A stretch of 64,000 nt of DNA from B33-G16 sp964611035 (GTDB lineage Bacteria > Desulfobacterota > DSM-4660 > Desulfatiglandales > B25-G16). The translations under genes and the position numbers were made by a program. The stretch covers positions 8,806-72,805 of the forward strand of contig CAZSWT010000009.1 of NCBI GenBank assembly GCA_964611035.1, read 5' to 3'. This document shows, in pieces, positions 18,326 to 27,269 of this stretch; the first letter of the stretch is position 1; each line of letters opens with the position of its first letter. Under the pieces are notes generated by a model. It had not been told where the DNA came from. It searched no databases and saw only the letters and a program-made list of their open reading frames with translations.

Positions 18326-18382
18326 TGCGCCCAAGATGCATAAATACGCCCAAGGCGCATAAATGCGCCAGAGGCGTATGAA
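18326..18382 (+). repeat. Three tandem 19-bp quasi-palindromic repeats
   Basis: Units are TGCGCCCAAGATGCATAAA (18326), TACGCCCAAGGCGCATAAA (18345) and TGCGCCAGAGGCGTATGAA (18364). Each is an inverted repeat of the form TGCGCC-N3-GGCGCA. They sit 120 bp before the CoA-ligase gene in an otherwise empty 345-bp gap, as clustered operators would. Confidence 0.7.
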
Positions 18383-18503
18383 GATTTTGAGCAGATACCT
18401 TAAAACCCTGCTTGAGGAAGTTAGGTGGTTATGGTACAAGACACCCAGAAATATGGCTAATTGGATGATATGCATATAGGTAGTACGAGACAGGGAGTAG
18501 ATG

Positions 18504-20003
18504 ATGAGTAAAGTTGATCATTTTTTAGAGCGTTTTTTTCACCCACAATCGGTTGCTATTGTTGGGGCAACCAACAATCCTTTTAAGATGAATTTTCGCC
18601 TGACTCAGAATCTGGTGGATCTTAATTTCCAGGGTAAAATTTATCCAGTTAATCCTCGTGAGAAAAAGATATCAGGGATAAAGGCATATGCGAGATTACA
18701 AGATATACCGGAAGGTATAGATCTCGTTGTTATCGCTGTTCCAGCGCCAAAGGCCCTGGATATTGTAAAGGACTGCGATAAAAAAGGAGTAAAACAGGTG
18801 GTTATAGTGACAGGCGGATTTTCAGAGGGAGGAAAGCAGGGGCTAAAACTTCATCAGGAAATTGCCAGATTTGTCAAAGGGAAGGATATAAGGAGCATTG
18901 GACCGAATACCTTAGGCCCCATCAATACATCCAATAATCTGGCGATTAGCTTTAATTCTATAAAAGAAATGAGGCAGGGGGGTATCTCTTTTGCCTTTCA
19001 GTCGGGTTTTTATGATCCTAAAATAAACTGGCTATTTTCCCATCTGGGTATAAACAAGCTAATTGATCTGGGAAACAAGATGGACGTAAATGAGGTAGAT
19101 GTCCTGGAGTATTTTTTCCAGGATCCTGGCACAAAAGTTATAGCCATGCACATAGAAAGCCTGCACGGAAACGGAAGAGATTTTTTTAACCTGCTTAAAA
19201 AAGGTTCGGTAAAAAAGCCAGCTATAATCCTGAAATCTGGAAGAACCCCTGCCGGATCTCTGGCAGCAGCATCTCACACAGGCGCAATTGCAAGAGAAAA
19301 TGATGTGATCTTTGATAGCATGATAAGGCAGACAGCGGCTATCAGGGCCGGGAATATTGAGGAGTTTTTTGACCTGGCAAAGGCATTTGAATGCCTTATT
19401 CTACCAAAAGGAAATAGACTATCCATCATTACACTATCAGGCGGAGAGGGAGTTATGGCTACAGATACCTGCGATATGAATGGCCTTACAATGGCCGAGC
19501 TGGGAGACCACACCTATCAGAGGCTGAAAAAAATTTTTCCCCCATGGGAAATTCCTTTAAACCCGATTGATGGGGGTGTCTGCCTGGAGTTCACACTCTC
19601 TGATATATTGAGAGTTTTTAATACGCTTATTGCCATACCGGAAGATGAGAATGTGGATTGTATCGTTATGCAGATGCCACCAGATTTCTTTAATTTGGCA
19701 CCAAAAAATGAAAATCCCTCTGCGAAGGCATCTGATTCTTTAAAAGAACAATGCGCCCAAGCCCTCTTAAATATGAAAAGGGTTGGAAAGCCATTTGCTC
19801 TGTGGCGTACCTCAATGGATAGAAATGAAGATGAATTGGTTGAGAGACTTGAGTCCAATTACCTTCCGGTATTTCCATCCTCAGAAAGGGCAATAAAAGC
19901 CCTGTCATCGCTCTATAGATATAAGGCATTCTGTATGAGGGAAGCTGCTGAAGGTTTTTCTGAACCAAAAAGAGATAGAGATTTTAAGAAAAAGGAGGAA
20001 TAG
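18504..20003 (+). CDS. NDP-forming acyl-CoA synthetase, alpha part
   Basis: Makes or uses acyl-CoA with ADP/ATP exchange. It has the CoA-binding Rossmann domain (HPQSVAIVGATNN at the start, then DLVVIAVPAPKA) and the succinyl-CoA-ligase-like domains with ASHTGA, whose His carries the phosphate. At 499 residues it lacks the ATP-grasp beta part, which must come from another gene. ATG at 18504 sits 6 bp after AGGGAG; an in-frame ATG at 18501 is too close. The thiolase gene begins 3 bp after its stop. Confidence 0.88.
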   Translation: MSKVDHFLERFFHPQSVAIVGATNNPFKMNFRLTQNLVDLNFQGKIYPVNPREKKISGIKAYARLQDIPEGIDLVVIAVPAPKALDIVKDCDKKGVKQVVIVTGGFSEGGKQGLKLHQEIARFVKGKDIRSIGPNTLGPINTSNNLAISFNSIKEMRQGGISFAFQSGFYDPKINWLFSHLGINKLIDLGNKMDVNEVDVLEYFFQDPGTKVIAMHIESLHGNGRDFFNLLKKGSVKKPAIILKSGRTPAGSLAAASHTGAIARENDVIFDSMIRQTAAIRAGNIEEFFDLAKAFECLILPKGNRLSIITLSGGEGVMATDTCDMNGLTMAELGDHTYQRLKKIFPPWEIPLNPIDGGVCLEFTLSDILRVFNTLIAIPEDENVDCIVMQMPPDFFNLAPKNENPSAKASDSLKEQCAQALLNMKRVGKPFALWRTSMDRNEDELVERLESNYLPVFPSSERAIKALSSLYRYKAFCMREAAEGFSEPKRDRDFKKKEE

Positions 20004-20006
20004 ATC

Positions 20007-21203
20007 ATGTCAAAAAAAGTAGGTATTGTCGGTGCGGGTGTTACCCCTTTTAAGGGAACATGGAGAGAAAAGACCTATTATGAGTTAGCGCAGATGGCAA
20101 CAAGGGAGGCGGTGAAGGATGCAAACATCCCTATTCAGGATGTAGATGCGGCCTTTTATGCGATTTATAACGACATCTTTGAGCGAACGGCTATTCCTGA
20201 GCATGCCATACACGGCCTTTTGGGTATGCAAAACAAGTTTGGCATACGCATTACCAATGGAGGGGCAACCGGTGCCTACACTATGTCAGCGGCCCATGCA
20301 TACCTTGCAGCTGGAAGGTTTAAGACCGCCCTGGTATTGGGAGTAGAAAAAGCGACTGATTGCTTTGATTTTTCATCTATGTCTGCCACACCGGAGGTGA
20401 TAAAGGCAATAGGCTGGTCTGGGGATAGTTTTTTTGAACAGCCTATCGGATGGACTGCCTCTGACAGCTATGCCGAGGTGGTCCTGGCCTATTTAGATGA
20501 GCATCCTGGGGATCTGAAAGCGGAAATAACAGCCCAGATCTCAGCCCAATTAAGCCAGCAGGTTAGAAGCAATAACTATGCCCAGAGGCAGTTTGACCAG
20601 GTAACGCCTGAGGAGGTTATGAACTCACGCCTCGTGGTTTATCCATTCAAGGAGCTTGAAATCTGCGTGTATAGTGAAGGGGCAGCGGCCCTTATTATGG
20701 CTGAGGAAGAGACGGCAAAGGCGATATCCAGAAATAGTGGTAACCCTGTTGTCTGGATAACCGGTGTAGGAGAGGCTAATGAACATTCATTTGCCGGTAA
20801 AAACCAAAAGGATATGTCCCGGATCATGTCTGATTATTATGCATCTCACCGGGCCTATGAGATGGCAGGCATTAAAGATCCTACAAAAACAATAAATATC
20901 GTTGAACTCCATGATGCCTTTGTGCATCAATTAGAGATTAGCATGGCTGAGTTTGGGCTTGTTCCATTGGGCAACGCCGATTCATTAATAGAAGACGGGC
21001 TTATGACACCAGGAGGGAAATATGTAGTCAATCCCTGCGGTGGTTTGATCTACTGTGGTCATCCTGTTGGTGCAAGCAATATCATGTCTGCCTGGTCAGC
21101 CAGAAATGAGCTGATAAAAAGAGGGCTTAAAACAGCCCTGGTGCATGGAACTGGCAGCACTGTTGCCCAGTACACAGCATGCTTGATATTTGAACATGGA
21201 TAA
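20007..21203 (+). CDS. Thiolase-like (SCP2-thiolase) protein lacking the nucleophilic Cys
   Basis: 398 residues with the thiolase fold. HDAFVHQLE and the C-terminal GHPVGAS keep two catalytic histidines and CGGLIYCG is present. The position of the nucleophilic cysteine (normally CASG) reads NGGATG, with Gly86 in place of Cys by my alignment. It may be a non-condensing acyl-CoA or ketone-binding partner rather than a true thiolase. AGGAGG precedes the ATG. A DUF35 protein follows, the usual partner in archaeal thiolase/DUF35 complexes. Confidence 0.85.
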   Translation: MSKKVGIVGAGVTPFKGTWREKTYYELAQMATREAVKDANIPIQDVDAAFYAIYNDIFERTAIPEHAIHGLLGMQNKFGIRITNGGATGAYTMSAAHAYLAAGRFKTALVLGVEKATDCFDFSSMSATPEVIKAIGWSGDSFFEQPIGWTASDSYAEVVLAYLDEHPGDLKAEITAQISAQLSQQVRSNNYAQRQFDQVTPEEVMNSRLVVYPFKELEICVYSEGAAALIMAEEETAKAISRNSGNPVVWITGVGEANEHSFAGKNQKDMSRIMSDYYASHRAYEMAGIKDPTKTINIVELHDAFVHQLEISMAEFGLVPLGNADSLIEDGLMTPGGKYVVNPCGGLIYCGHPVGASNIMSAWSARNELIKRGLKTALVHGTGSTVAQYTACLIFEHG

Positions 21204-21267
21204 GAAGTCATGGACTTGAGCCTGTTTATTTGTTTAGAGATAAACATTATAGAGAGGAGAGAAAAAG

Positions 21268-22260
21268 ATGATTAAAAAGAAAAAAGTTATTGATGAGATA
21301 TATATACCAGATGTGGGATCACAGGTAGAGACAATCGATGGTAAGGAATACCTGATTACAAACGACGCCATGTATACCTTTTTCAGGAGGACAAAAGGGG
21401 AATTTTCAGCATTTTTCCTTGCACTTAAAAATGAGAAAAGACTCTTAGGATGTAAATGCACAAAATGCGGGATAGTCAGGGTACCACCCTTTTTAACGCA
21501 TTGTCCTGATTGTAACTTTGCACCTACAGAGTTGATTGAGGTTGAACAGGTGGGGATTATGAACAGTACTCCTCCCATTACCTACTTTGCAACATCCCTT
21601 TTTCAGCATATGGCACCCTATGGAAGGGGGAGGGTTATATTCAAAGGGGCTGACACAGCTATGAGTATCAATCTCTATACCACAACCGGTATTCTTGTAC
21701 CTGGGATAATAAAGAAAGGAACAGAGGTAAAGCTTATCTTCAGGGACGAACGGATTGGTGAGATGACTGATGTTTTCTGTGTCCCCACAGCAGAGCTGAC
21801 TCAGGAGAAGATAAACAAAAATGGCCTGCAGGAATCAGAGATTGATTGGGAAACACCTCAAGAGCCATCTTTGCCTGTTGCCTCTGAGGAGGATAGTAAT
21901 CAATACAGAAAGGCCCTGGATGAGATGAAAGACCTTATTGAGGATATGAACAGAAATGAGTCGGTACGAAAGGCCATAGCTGGCTGGAAGCGGGATATCC
22001 AGGTTAAAACAAGAGGCGGACAATTTGCAATCATGATTGATGACGGAGATATAAAGCTTACGGAGTCAGTATTATCATCCCCTGATTTTATAATGGTCTG
22101 CGATGACATAAATGCCCTTCTTGATGGCCTGGCGTATAGGGGTGCGATTACTGACTCGGTAATCAATAAAAAGATTTGGATCAGTAAAAATATGGAGTTT
22201 AATACGATTTTCAAGTTAGACAGGATGGCTCGTTTCCTGGTGAGATCGAAAAAGGTTTAA
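21268..22260 (+). CDS. DUF35 OB-fold protein fused to an SCP2-like domain
   Basis: The N-terminal half is a DUF35 protein: a rubredoxin-like zinc ribbon (CKCTKCGIVRVPPFLTHCPDC, about residues 52-72) followed by an OB-fold (TYFATSLFQHM to TEVKLIFRDE). The last ~110 residues (KAIAGWKRDIQVKTRGGQFAIMIDDGDIKL...) resemble an SCP2 sterol-carrier domain. DUF35 proteins dock to thiolases, which fits the gene just upstream. The fusion suggests the complex handles a hydrophobic acyl-CoA. Confidence 0.82.
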   Translation: MIKKKKVIDEIYIPDVGSQVETIDGKEYLITNDAMYTFFRRTKGEFSAFFLALKNEKRLLGCKCTKCGIVRVPPFLTHCPDCNFAPTELIEVEQVGIMNSTPPITYFATSLFQHMAPYGRGRVIFKGADTAMSINLYTTTGILVPGIIKKGTEVKLIFRDERIGEMTDVFCVPTAELTQEKINKNGLQESEIDWETPQEPSLPVASEEDSNQYRKALDEMKDLIEDMNRNESVRKAIAGWKRDIQVKTRGGQFAIMIDDGDIKLTESVLSSPDFIMVCDDINALLDGLAYRGAITDSVINKKIWISKNMEFNTIFKLDRMARFLVRSKKV

Positions 22261-22351
22261 CGTTTGAGTAATTATTCTGCTTGACGAAATCTCCTTAAAT
22301 TACTTAAAAATTACTTAATGTGTAGCATATTTACTACCTGAGAATAGCGAT

Positions 22352-22813
22352 ATGAAGGAAAAGTTTACACTGGAAATAGAAAAGAAAGCTGATGATGCGA
22401 GCCCTAATGTTGGCATATCCGTGAATGTTGATGTAACTGATGGTAAAGGATCAACTTTGAGTGGATCAGTGTTACTTGTAGAAAAATGTAGCTCCTATGA
22501 AATTTTACAAAAAGAGGTATCGCGGATTAAAGAAGAACTCGATGTCTTATTGGAAAAATCAAGGAGGCTATTTGAGGCGGAGGTTGGAGAAGAAGAAGGT
22601 CAGGATGTGGATGAAGATGTGAGCGCAAAAGAGATATGGAATCTTTTATCTATGATCAAGGACCCCGAGGTGTTATTAGTGAAATTTAATAGCATGAGTC
22701 GTCAAAAAAGACTTGAGGTGGCAGATTATGTGTTATCAAATTGCAATGTTTTTTCCGGGCCAGCCTCAATTTTTTCTATGAGATATAATAGTGAAGAAGG
22801 TGTAATAGAGTAG
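22352..22813 (+). CDS. Hypothetical protein
   Basis: 153 residues, not recognised. The first half is beta-rich (ISVNVDVTDGKGSTLSGSVLLVEKC). It is followed by a coiled-coil-like helix (EILQKEVSRIKEELDVLLEKSRRLFEAE), an acidic stretch and a C-terminal helical part. It precedes the ArsA-like gene by 39 bp and probably belongs to the same transcript. No function is proposed. Confidence 0.6.
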   Translation: MKEKFTLEIEKKADDASPNVGISVNVDVTDGKGSTLSGSVLLVEKCSSYEILQKEVSRIKEELDVLLEKSRRLFEAEVGEEEGQDVDEDVSAKEIWNLLSMIKDPEVLLVKFNSMSRQKRLEVADYVLSNCNVFSGPASIFSMRYNSEEGVIE

Positions 22814-22852
22814 CGCATCCTGTGTTTGGAAGGATCACTTCCGTGGGGGAAT

Positions 22853-24064
22853 ATGAGGATCATAATGTTTGCAGGTAAGGGCGGTGTGGGCAAAACAAGC
22901 ATTGCAAGTGCAACGGGCCTAAAAACGGCTGGCATAGGCTATAAGACCTTGATAATGTCTTTAGATATTGCTCATAGCCTGAGTGACATCTTTTCCCTTA
23001 ATAAGGGATTAATGGATAAGAATAAAGGGATGCCAGTTAAGATAGAAGATAAGCTGTGGATTCAGGAACTGGATATTCAGGAAGAGATACAAAGAAACTG
23101 GGGAGATGTTCATAAATATATAGCCAGTTTATTTCATACAGCAGGCCTCGATGAAATATTGGCAGAAGAGCTGGCTATTTTACCGGGTATGGAGGAAGTC
23201 AGCTCCCTCCTGTATATAAACCAATATGTAAAGGAAGATGATTTTGATGTAATTATTCTCGACTGTGCACCAACAGGTGAATCTTTAAGGTTTATCAGCA
23301 TTCCCGCAACACTTGAATGGTATATCAGCAAGATATTCAAGATAGAGCGCAAGGTAGTAAGCTATATCAGACCAGTGGCCAAACGCTTTTACGATGTGCC
23401 TCTCCCGGAAGACGATTATTTTAAGGCGCTTGAAAGTCTTTTTGTCCGGCTTGAGGGTGTAGACAACATTCTCACTGATCCCACCATAACCACTGTAAGG
23501 CTGGTGACCAATCCAGAGAAGATAGTCTTGAAAGAAACACAGAGGAGTTTCTTATATTTTTCTCTCTATAAGATGTGCATTGATGCAATAGTGATGAACA
23601 GGATTTTGCCGGGTAACATTGAAGATACATACTTTGATGACTGGAAGGAATCTCAGAGAAGGTATTTGGACTTGGCAGAGGAGTATTTTAGTCCTGTCCC
23701 CATATTCCCTGTAGTCCTTTTTCAAAATGAGCCTCTGGGAAAGGAGAGACTGAAAAGATTTGGGAAAGATATATATGGTGAGCATGATCCAACGGAGCAT
23801 TTTTATACAGAACGGCCCTATGAATTTACACAGAAAGACGGCCAATTTTTTATAAAGATTAAACTTCCATTTATCACGAAAGAAGAGGTAGAATTAAACA
23901 GACTTCCAGAGGAAATGGTGATTAGGATAGGAGGCTTCAAGAGGCATATACTTTTGCCTCGATATGTTTCTATGTATAAGGATGTCACTGCAAAAATAGA
24001 TGGCAACTTCTTAAATATTATTTTTGGAGGGAAAAGCGATGGAAAAGAAAAGACCCAAAGATGA
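22853..24064 (+). CDS. ArsA-type ATPase with C-terminal Hsp20-like domain
   Basis: Deviant Walker A GKGGVGKTS lies at residues 8-16 when ATG 22853 is used; a TTG 27 bp upstream is in frame but less likely. CAPTGESLRF is the ArsA switch region. The last ~80 residues (FFIKIKLPFITKEEVELNRLPEEMVIRIGG...) match the ArsA_HSP20 domain. The cysteine triad of true arsenite pumps is not apparent, and there is no arsB or arsR nearby, so it is more likely a Get3-like chaperone ATPase than an arsenic pump component. Confidence 0.85.
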   Translation: MRIIMFAGKGGVGKTSIASATGLKTAGIGYKTLIMSLDIAHSLSDIFSLNKGLMDKNKGMPVKIEDKLWIQELDIQEEIQRNWGDVHKYIASLFHTAGLDEILAEELAILPGMEEVSSLLYINQYVKEDDFDVIILDCAPTGESLRFISIPATLEWYISKIFKIERKVVSYIRPVAKRFYDVPLPEDDYFKALESLFVRLEGVDNILTDPTITTVRLVTNPEKIVLKETQRSFLYFSLYKMCIDAIVMNRILPGNIEDTYFDDWKESQRRYLDLAEEYFSPVPIFPVVLFQNEPLGKERLKRFGKDIYGEHDPTEHFYTERPYEFTQKDGQFFIKIKLPFITKEEVELNRLPEEMVIRIGGFKRHILLPRYVSMYKDVTAKIDGNFLNIIFGGKSDGKEKTQR

Positions 24065-24287
24065 AGAGGGGATAGGCATAGAGGAGGCCTTTCGGTCATT
24101 GGGGAAATTTTTTTCGTGGCTGGATGGAAGGATCAGTCCCAGTTCTGAGTTTCGAGAACACATGGCTAAATCCAGGGTAGAGTGTTTAAAGGGAATCAGG
24201 GTTTTGATTGATAAAAGGATTGATGATTTAGAGAAAAGGCATCCAAAAAAGGCAGATAAAAAGGCCACCCGGGTAAAGGTAGAGTAA
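24039..24287 (+). CDS. Small charged hypothetical protein
   Basis: 82 residues, highly charged, not recognised. ATG at 24039 follows GGAGGG by 7 bp. The gene overlaps the end of the ArsA-like gene by 26 nt, so the two are translationally coupled. A possible amphipathic helix, AFRSLGKFFSWLDGRI, is near the N-terminus and the C-terminus is lysine-rich. It is probably a partner of the ATPase; function unknown. Confidence 0.65.
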   Translation: MEKKRPKDEEGIGIEEAFRSLGKFFSWLDGRISPSSEFREHMAKSRVECLKGIRVLIDKRIDDLEKRHPKKADKKATRVKVE

Positions 24288-24340
24288 AGGAAATATCAAA
24301 TGACAAAACCCAAAAAAATTTTCTGCTTACTTGTCTGAAG

Positions 24341-24640
24341 ATGTCCAAATCACCTGTTCATATCCCTATTAATGGGGTGATAGATCTCCATACCTTTGCA
24401 CCAAATGAGGCTGGCCAAGTCGTGGATGAATATATCAATGTATGCTCTCAAAAAGGTATATTGGAAGTTAAGATAATTCATGGTAAGGGCAGGGGCGTGT
24501 TACGTCGTACGGTGGAGTCTGTCTTAAAGAGGCATCCCCTGGTTTTATCCTTCAAGCAAGATAGAGGCCCTTCAGGTTGGGGCGCAACCGTTGTTTTTTT
24601 AAAGGGGATGGGAAGGGATAAGCATGAAAGAAAAATTTAG
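24341..24640 (+). CDS. Smr-domain protein
   Basis: 99 residues consisting almost entirely of a Smr (small MutS-related) domain. It shows IDLHTFAPNEA (the DLH motif), VKIIHGKGRGVLRRTV (the HGKG motif) and a C-terminal GWGATVVFLK strand. Stand-alone Smr proteins are DNA or RNA endonucleases; the substrate here is unknown. It overlaps the start of the mscS-type gene by 17 nt. Confidence 0.85.
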   Translation: MSKSPVHIPINGVIDLHTFAPNEAGQVVDEYINVCSQKGILEVKIIHGKGRGVLRRTVESVLKRHPLVLSFKQDRGPSGWGATVVFLKGMGRDKHERKI

Positions 24641-25616
24641 ACCATCCAAGGTAGTATTATTTGTAGTTCTGATTTTTTTTATCGCCCTCCCCATATCCCT
24701 TGATTTTTTACTGGGGACCCGATTAGGCAAGTATTTTTCCTGGCTTGAAAGCGGTATCAGTATCGGCGGGACAAAAGTCACCATAATAAACGTAGCCTAT
24801 CTCATTATTTTTCTCATTTTTTTCACTTTTCTCTCCAGGATCATCAGGGAGGCATTGAAAAACAGGGTTCTTCCTCGAACCAAGCTGGATATTGGGGCAC
24901 GGGCATCATTTGTAAATGTTGTTATTTACACCTTTTGGATTCTGGCTATCTATACAGGGATAAATATTTTAGGAATTAACCTTTCGTCCCTTGCATTTAT
25001 GGCAGGCGCCCTTGGGATTGGGATTGGTTTTGGGTTGCAGAATATTGTCAATAATTTTATAAGCGGAATCATCCTTCTCTTTGATCCCTCTATCCAGGTA
25101 GGTGATATGGTCCAGATAGGTGAGGATTGGGGGACAGTAAATAGAATAAATATACGGACTACCATAGTCCAAACCTTTGATAATGCATCCCTGATTATCC
25201 CCAACTCTCAAATGCTTTCAAACAGGGTTACCAACTGGTCTTTTAAGGATCCAAAAGTCAGGCGCCAGGTGGATGTTGGCGTGGCTTATGGCTCTGATGT
25301 TCAGAAGGTGCGCGCAATTCTGTTACAGATTGTTAATGATATGCCTGAGATGATGGATGATCCTGCCCCCCGGGTAGATTTCACTGATTTTGGTGACAGT
25401 GCACTTATATTCAGGATTAGGTTCTGGATTACCTCGCCGGAGTTCTGGTTAGCCGCACCAACAGAGCTCAGGTTTAGAATTGATGAGGAATTCAAGAAAA
25501 ATGGTGTAGAGATCGCCTTCCCTCAACAGGATATTCATATCAGAAGTGCCTCTGGTCTGGAGGAAATCTTTAATAGGAGAGATTATTCACAGAAGATACC
25601 GAAAGATCAAAAGTGA
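24624..25616 (+). CDS. mscS: MscS-family mechanosensitive channel
   Basis: 330-residue inner-membrane channel that opens on hypo-osmotic shock. Three hydrophobic segments occur (about 6-28, 50-75, 98-122). They lead into the pore-lining helix and MscS signature AFMAGALGIGIGFGLQNIV with FISGIILLFDPSIQVGDMV, then the cytoplasmic beta and C-terminal domains (IIPNSQMLSNRVTNWS). The size matches a classic small MscS. Translation is coupled to the upstream Smr gene. Confidence 0.92.
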   Translation: MKEKFRPSKVVLFVVLIFFIALPISLDFLLGTRLGKYFSWLESGISIGGTKVTIINVAYLIIFLIFFTFLSRIIREALKNRVLPRTKLDIGARASFVNVVIYTFWILAIYTGINILGINLSSLAFMAGALGIGIGFGLQNIVNNFISGIILLFDPSIQVGDMVQIGEDWGTVNRINIRTTIVQTFDNASLIIPNSQMLSNRVTNWSFKDPKVRRQVDVGVAYGSDVQKVRAILLQIVNDMPEMMDDPAPRVDFTDFGDSALIFRIRFWITSPEFWLAAPTELRFRIDEEFKKNGVEIAFPQQDIHIRSASGLEEIFNRRDYSQKIPKDQK

Positions 25617-25668
25617 GTTTCAGGTTTGAAAAAATGTTATTCCTTGTCTTGCATTTTATTTCTAAAAG

Positions 25669-25819
25669 GTAACTACACAGGTTCAAAGTTCCAGGTTCAC
25701 GCCTGCCCGCACCCCGATAAATCGGGGGACAGGCGGGGTTCAATGGTTATTTGTTGAACCATTAATCCCGATTTCATCGGGAAACTGTGAACGTTGAACC
25801 TGACAACCTGGTTAGTTAC
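25669..25819. repeat. Inverted-repeat element with GTAAC ends
   Basis: Ends GTAACTACACAGGTTC and ...CCTGGTTAGTTAC form a long imperfect terminal inverted repeat around a nested hairpin (CCGATAAATCGGGG, then CCCGATTTCATCGGG). It lies 52 bp after the mscS stop. No coding content. Confidence 0.7.
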
Positions 25820-25908
25820 GATTTATCTTCTATTATGTAGCATCGACAATAAGCGGACAGAAGGGAAAGTTGATATACAGTAAATCATGGAAAATGAGGT
25901 AGGTGATT

Positions 25909-27075
25909 ATGAAAATTCACGAATTTCAGGCAAAGGATCTGTTTCGAAATTTTGGGATACCGGTTCCATCCGGCACATTAGCTACAACACCAGGCCAGGC
26001 AGTGGAAAATGCAAAGAGCATTCCCGGTCCTCCATGGGTAGTGAAGGCCCAGATCCATGCTGGTGGGCGAGGAAAAGGTGGTGGAGTAAGATTGGTGAGG
26101 AGTCTTGAGGAAATAAACAAAGCAGCTGATGAGATTCTCTCTAATCCTCTAATCACACCACAGACCGGTCCTGCGGGGCAAAAGGTTCGGCAGGTATTAA
26201 TAGAGGAAGGATTGGATATTGATAGGGAGTTCTATCTTGGTATTGTTATTGATCGAAAGCTGGAATCTCCTGTGATGATATTCAGCCAGGCAGGTGGAAT
26301 GGAGATTGAAGAGGTCTCTGCTAAGCATCCGGAATTAGTTTTAATTGAAACCATAGATAGCAACCATGGGTTTATGCCATATCAGGCAAGAAATTTTTTC
26401 TATGCCCTTGACCCAATGCCCGATAAAAAGGTGTTTAAAGAATTTTCTGCAATAATGACCAGGTTGTATAAATTATTTCTATCCAAAGATTGTTCACTAG
26501 TTGAGATCAATCCCCTAATTCTTACAAAATCAGGCAATGTGGTTGCCCTGGATGCAAAAATCAACTTTGATGACAATGCCCTATTCAGACAAAAGGAAAT
26601 TGCGCAACTCCATGATCCCCAGGAAATGGATGAGCTGGAGGTAAAGGCTACCGAGTCTAATTTGAACTACATTAGACTGGATGGCAATATTGGTGCCATG
26701 GTAAATGGAGCAGGACTGGCAATGGCTACTATGGATGTTATTAAACTGGCAGGTGCTGAACCAGCCAATTTTTTGGATGTTGGTGGCGGTGCAAGCGAGG
26801 AGATGGTTACAAACGGGTTAAAAATTATACTGAGTGACGAAAGAGTCAAGGCAATCTTGATCAATATATTTGGCGGCATAATGAGATGTGATGTCCTGGC
26901 GCGAGGTGTGGTAAAGGCTGCTAAAGAGGTGGAAATCAATGTTCCCCTTATAGTGAGGTTAGAAGGGACAAATGTAGAGGAGGGAAGAGAGATCTTAAAA
27001 AATTCAGATCTTGATTTTTCAGTTGCTCAAGATATTGAAGAGGCCGCCAGAATGATAGCCAAGCAAGTGAGTTAG
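25909..27075 (+). CDS. sucC: Succinyl-CoA (ADP-forming) ligase beta subunit
   Basis: ATP-grasp subunit that activates succinate (or malate) with CoA in the TCA cycle. 388 residues from ATG 25909. MKIHEFQAKDLFRNFGIPVPSG is the standard start; WVVKAQIHAGGRGKGGGV binds nucleotide, LVEINPLI supplies metal and phosphate contacts, and NIFGGIMRCDVLA is the C-terminal signature. sucD follows after a 194-bp gap that contains a gene-less inverted-repeat element, which is unusual because the pair normally abuts. Confidence 0.95.
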   Translation: MKIHEFQAKDLFRNFGIPVPSGTLATTPGQAVENAKSIPGPPWVVKAQIHAGGRGKGGGVRLVRSLEEINKAADEILSNPLITPQTGPAGQKVRQVLIEEGLDIDREFYLGIVIDRKLESPVMIFSQAGGMEIEEVSAKHPELVLIETIDSNHGFMPYQARNFFYALDPMPDKKVFKEFSAIMTRLYKLFLSKDCSLVEINPLILTKSGNVVALDAKINFDDNALFRQKEIAQLHDPQEMDELEVKATESNLNYIRLDGNIGAMVNGAGLAMATMDVIKLAGAEPANFLDVGGGASEEMVTNGLKIILSDERVKAILINIFGGIMRCDVLARGVVKAAKEVEINVPLIVRLEGTNVEEGREILKNSDLDFSVAQDIEEAARMIAKQVS

Positions 27076-27086
27076 GTAGCTGTCAT

Positions 27087-27230
27087 GTAACTTTTCAGCC
27101 ACTAAGTCACCAAGGCACAAAGGAAAAAATAAATTATATTACTCTATTAATAGGGTAAGATTTCATTGCAATGTATAGATCATTATACCCGGGATTAACA
27201 ATAATCTTCGTGACTTTGTGTCTTTGTGGC
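27087..27230. repeat. Gene-less GxxExxY-type element between sucC and sucD
   Basis: Left end GTAACTTTTCAGCCACTAAG and right end TGACTTTGTGTCTTTGTGGC form terminal inverted repeats (20 of 25 bases match over 27098-27122 and the right end). It starts 11 bp after the sucC stop. Confidence 0.75.
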
Positions 27231-27269
27231 AACAAAATGGGGTAATATAAATAGAAATGGGGTAATCGT

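Noticed and set aside
18326..18382. Tandem repeats as a CRISPR array
   Set aside because: The 19-bp units follow each other without spacers and no cas gene is present.
22853..24064. ArsA-like gene as an arsenic resistance determinant
   Set aside because: No arsB, arsR or arsD nearby and no cysteine triad seen.
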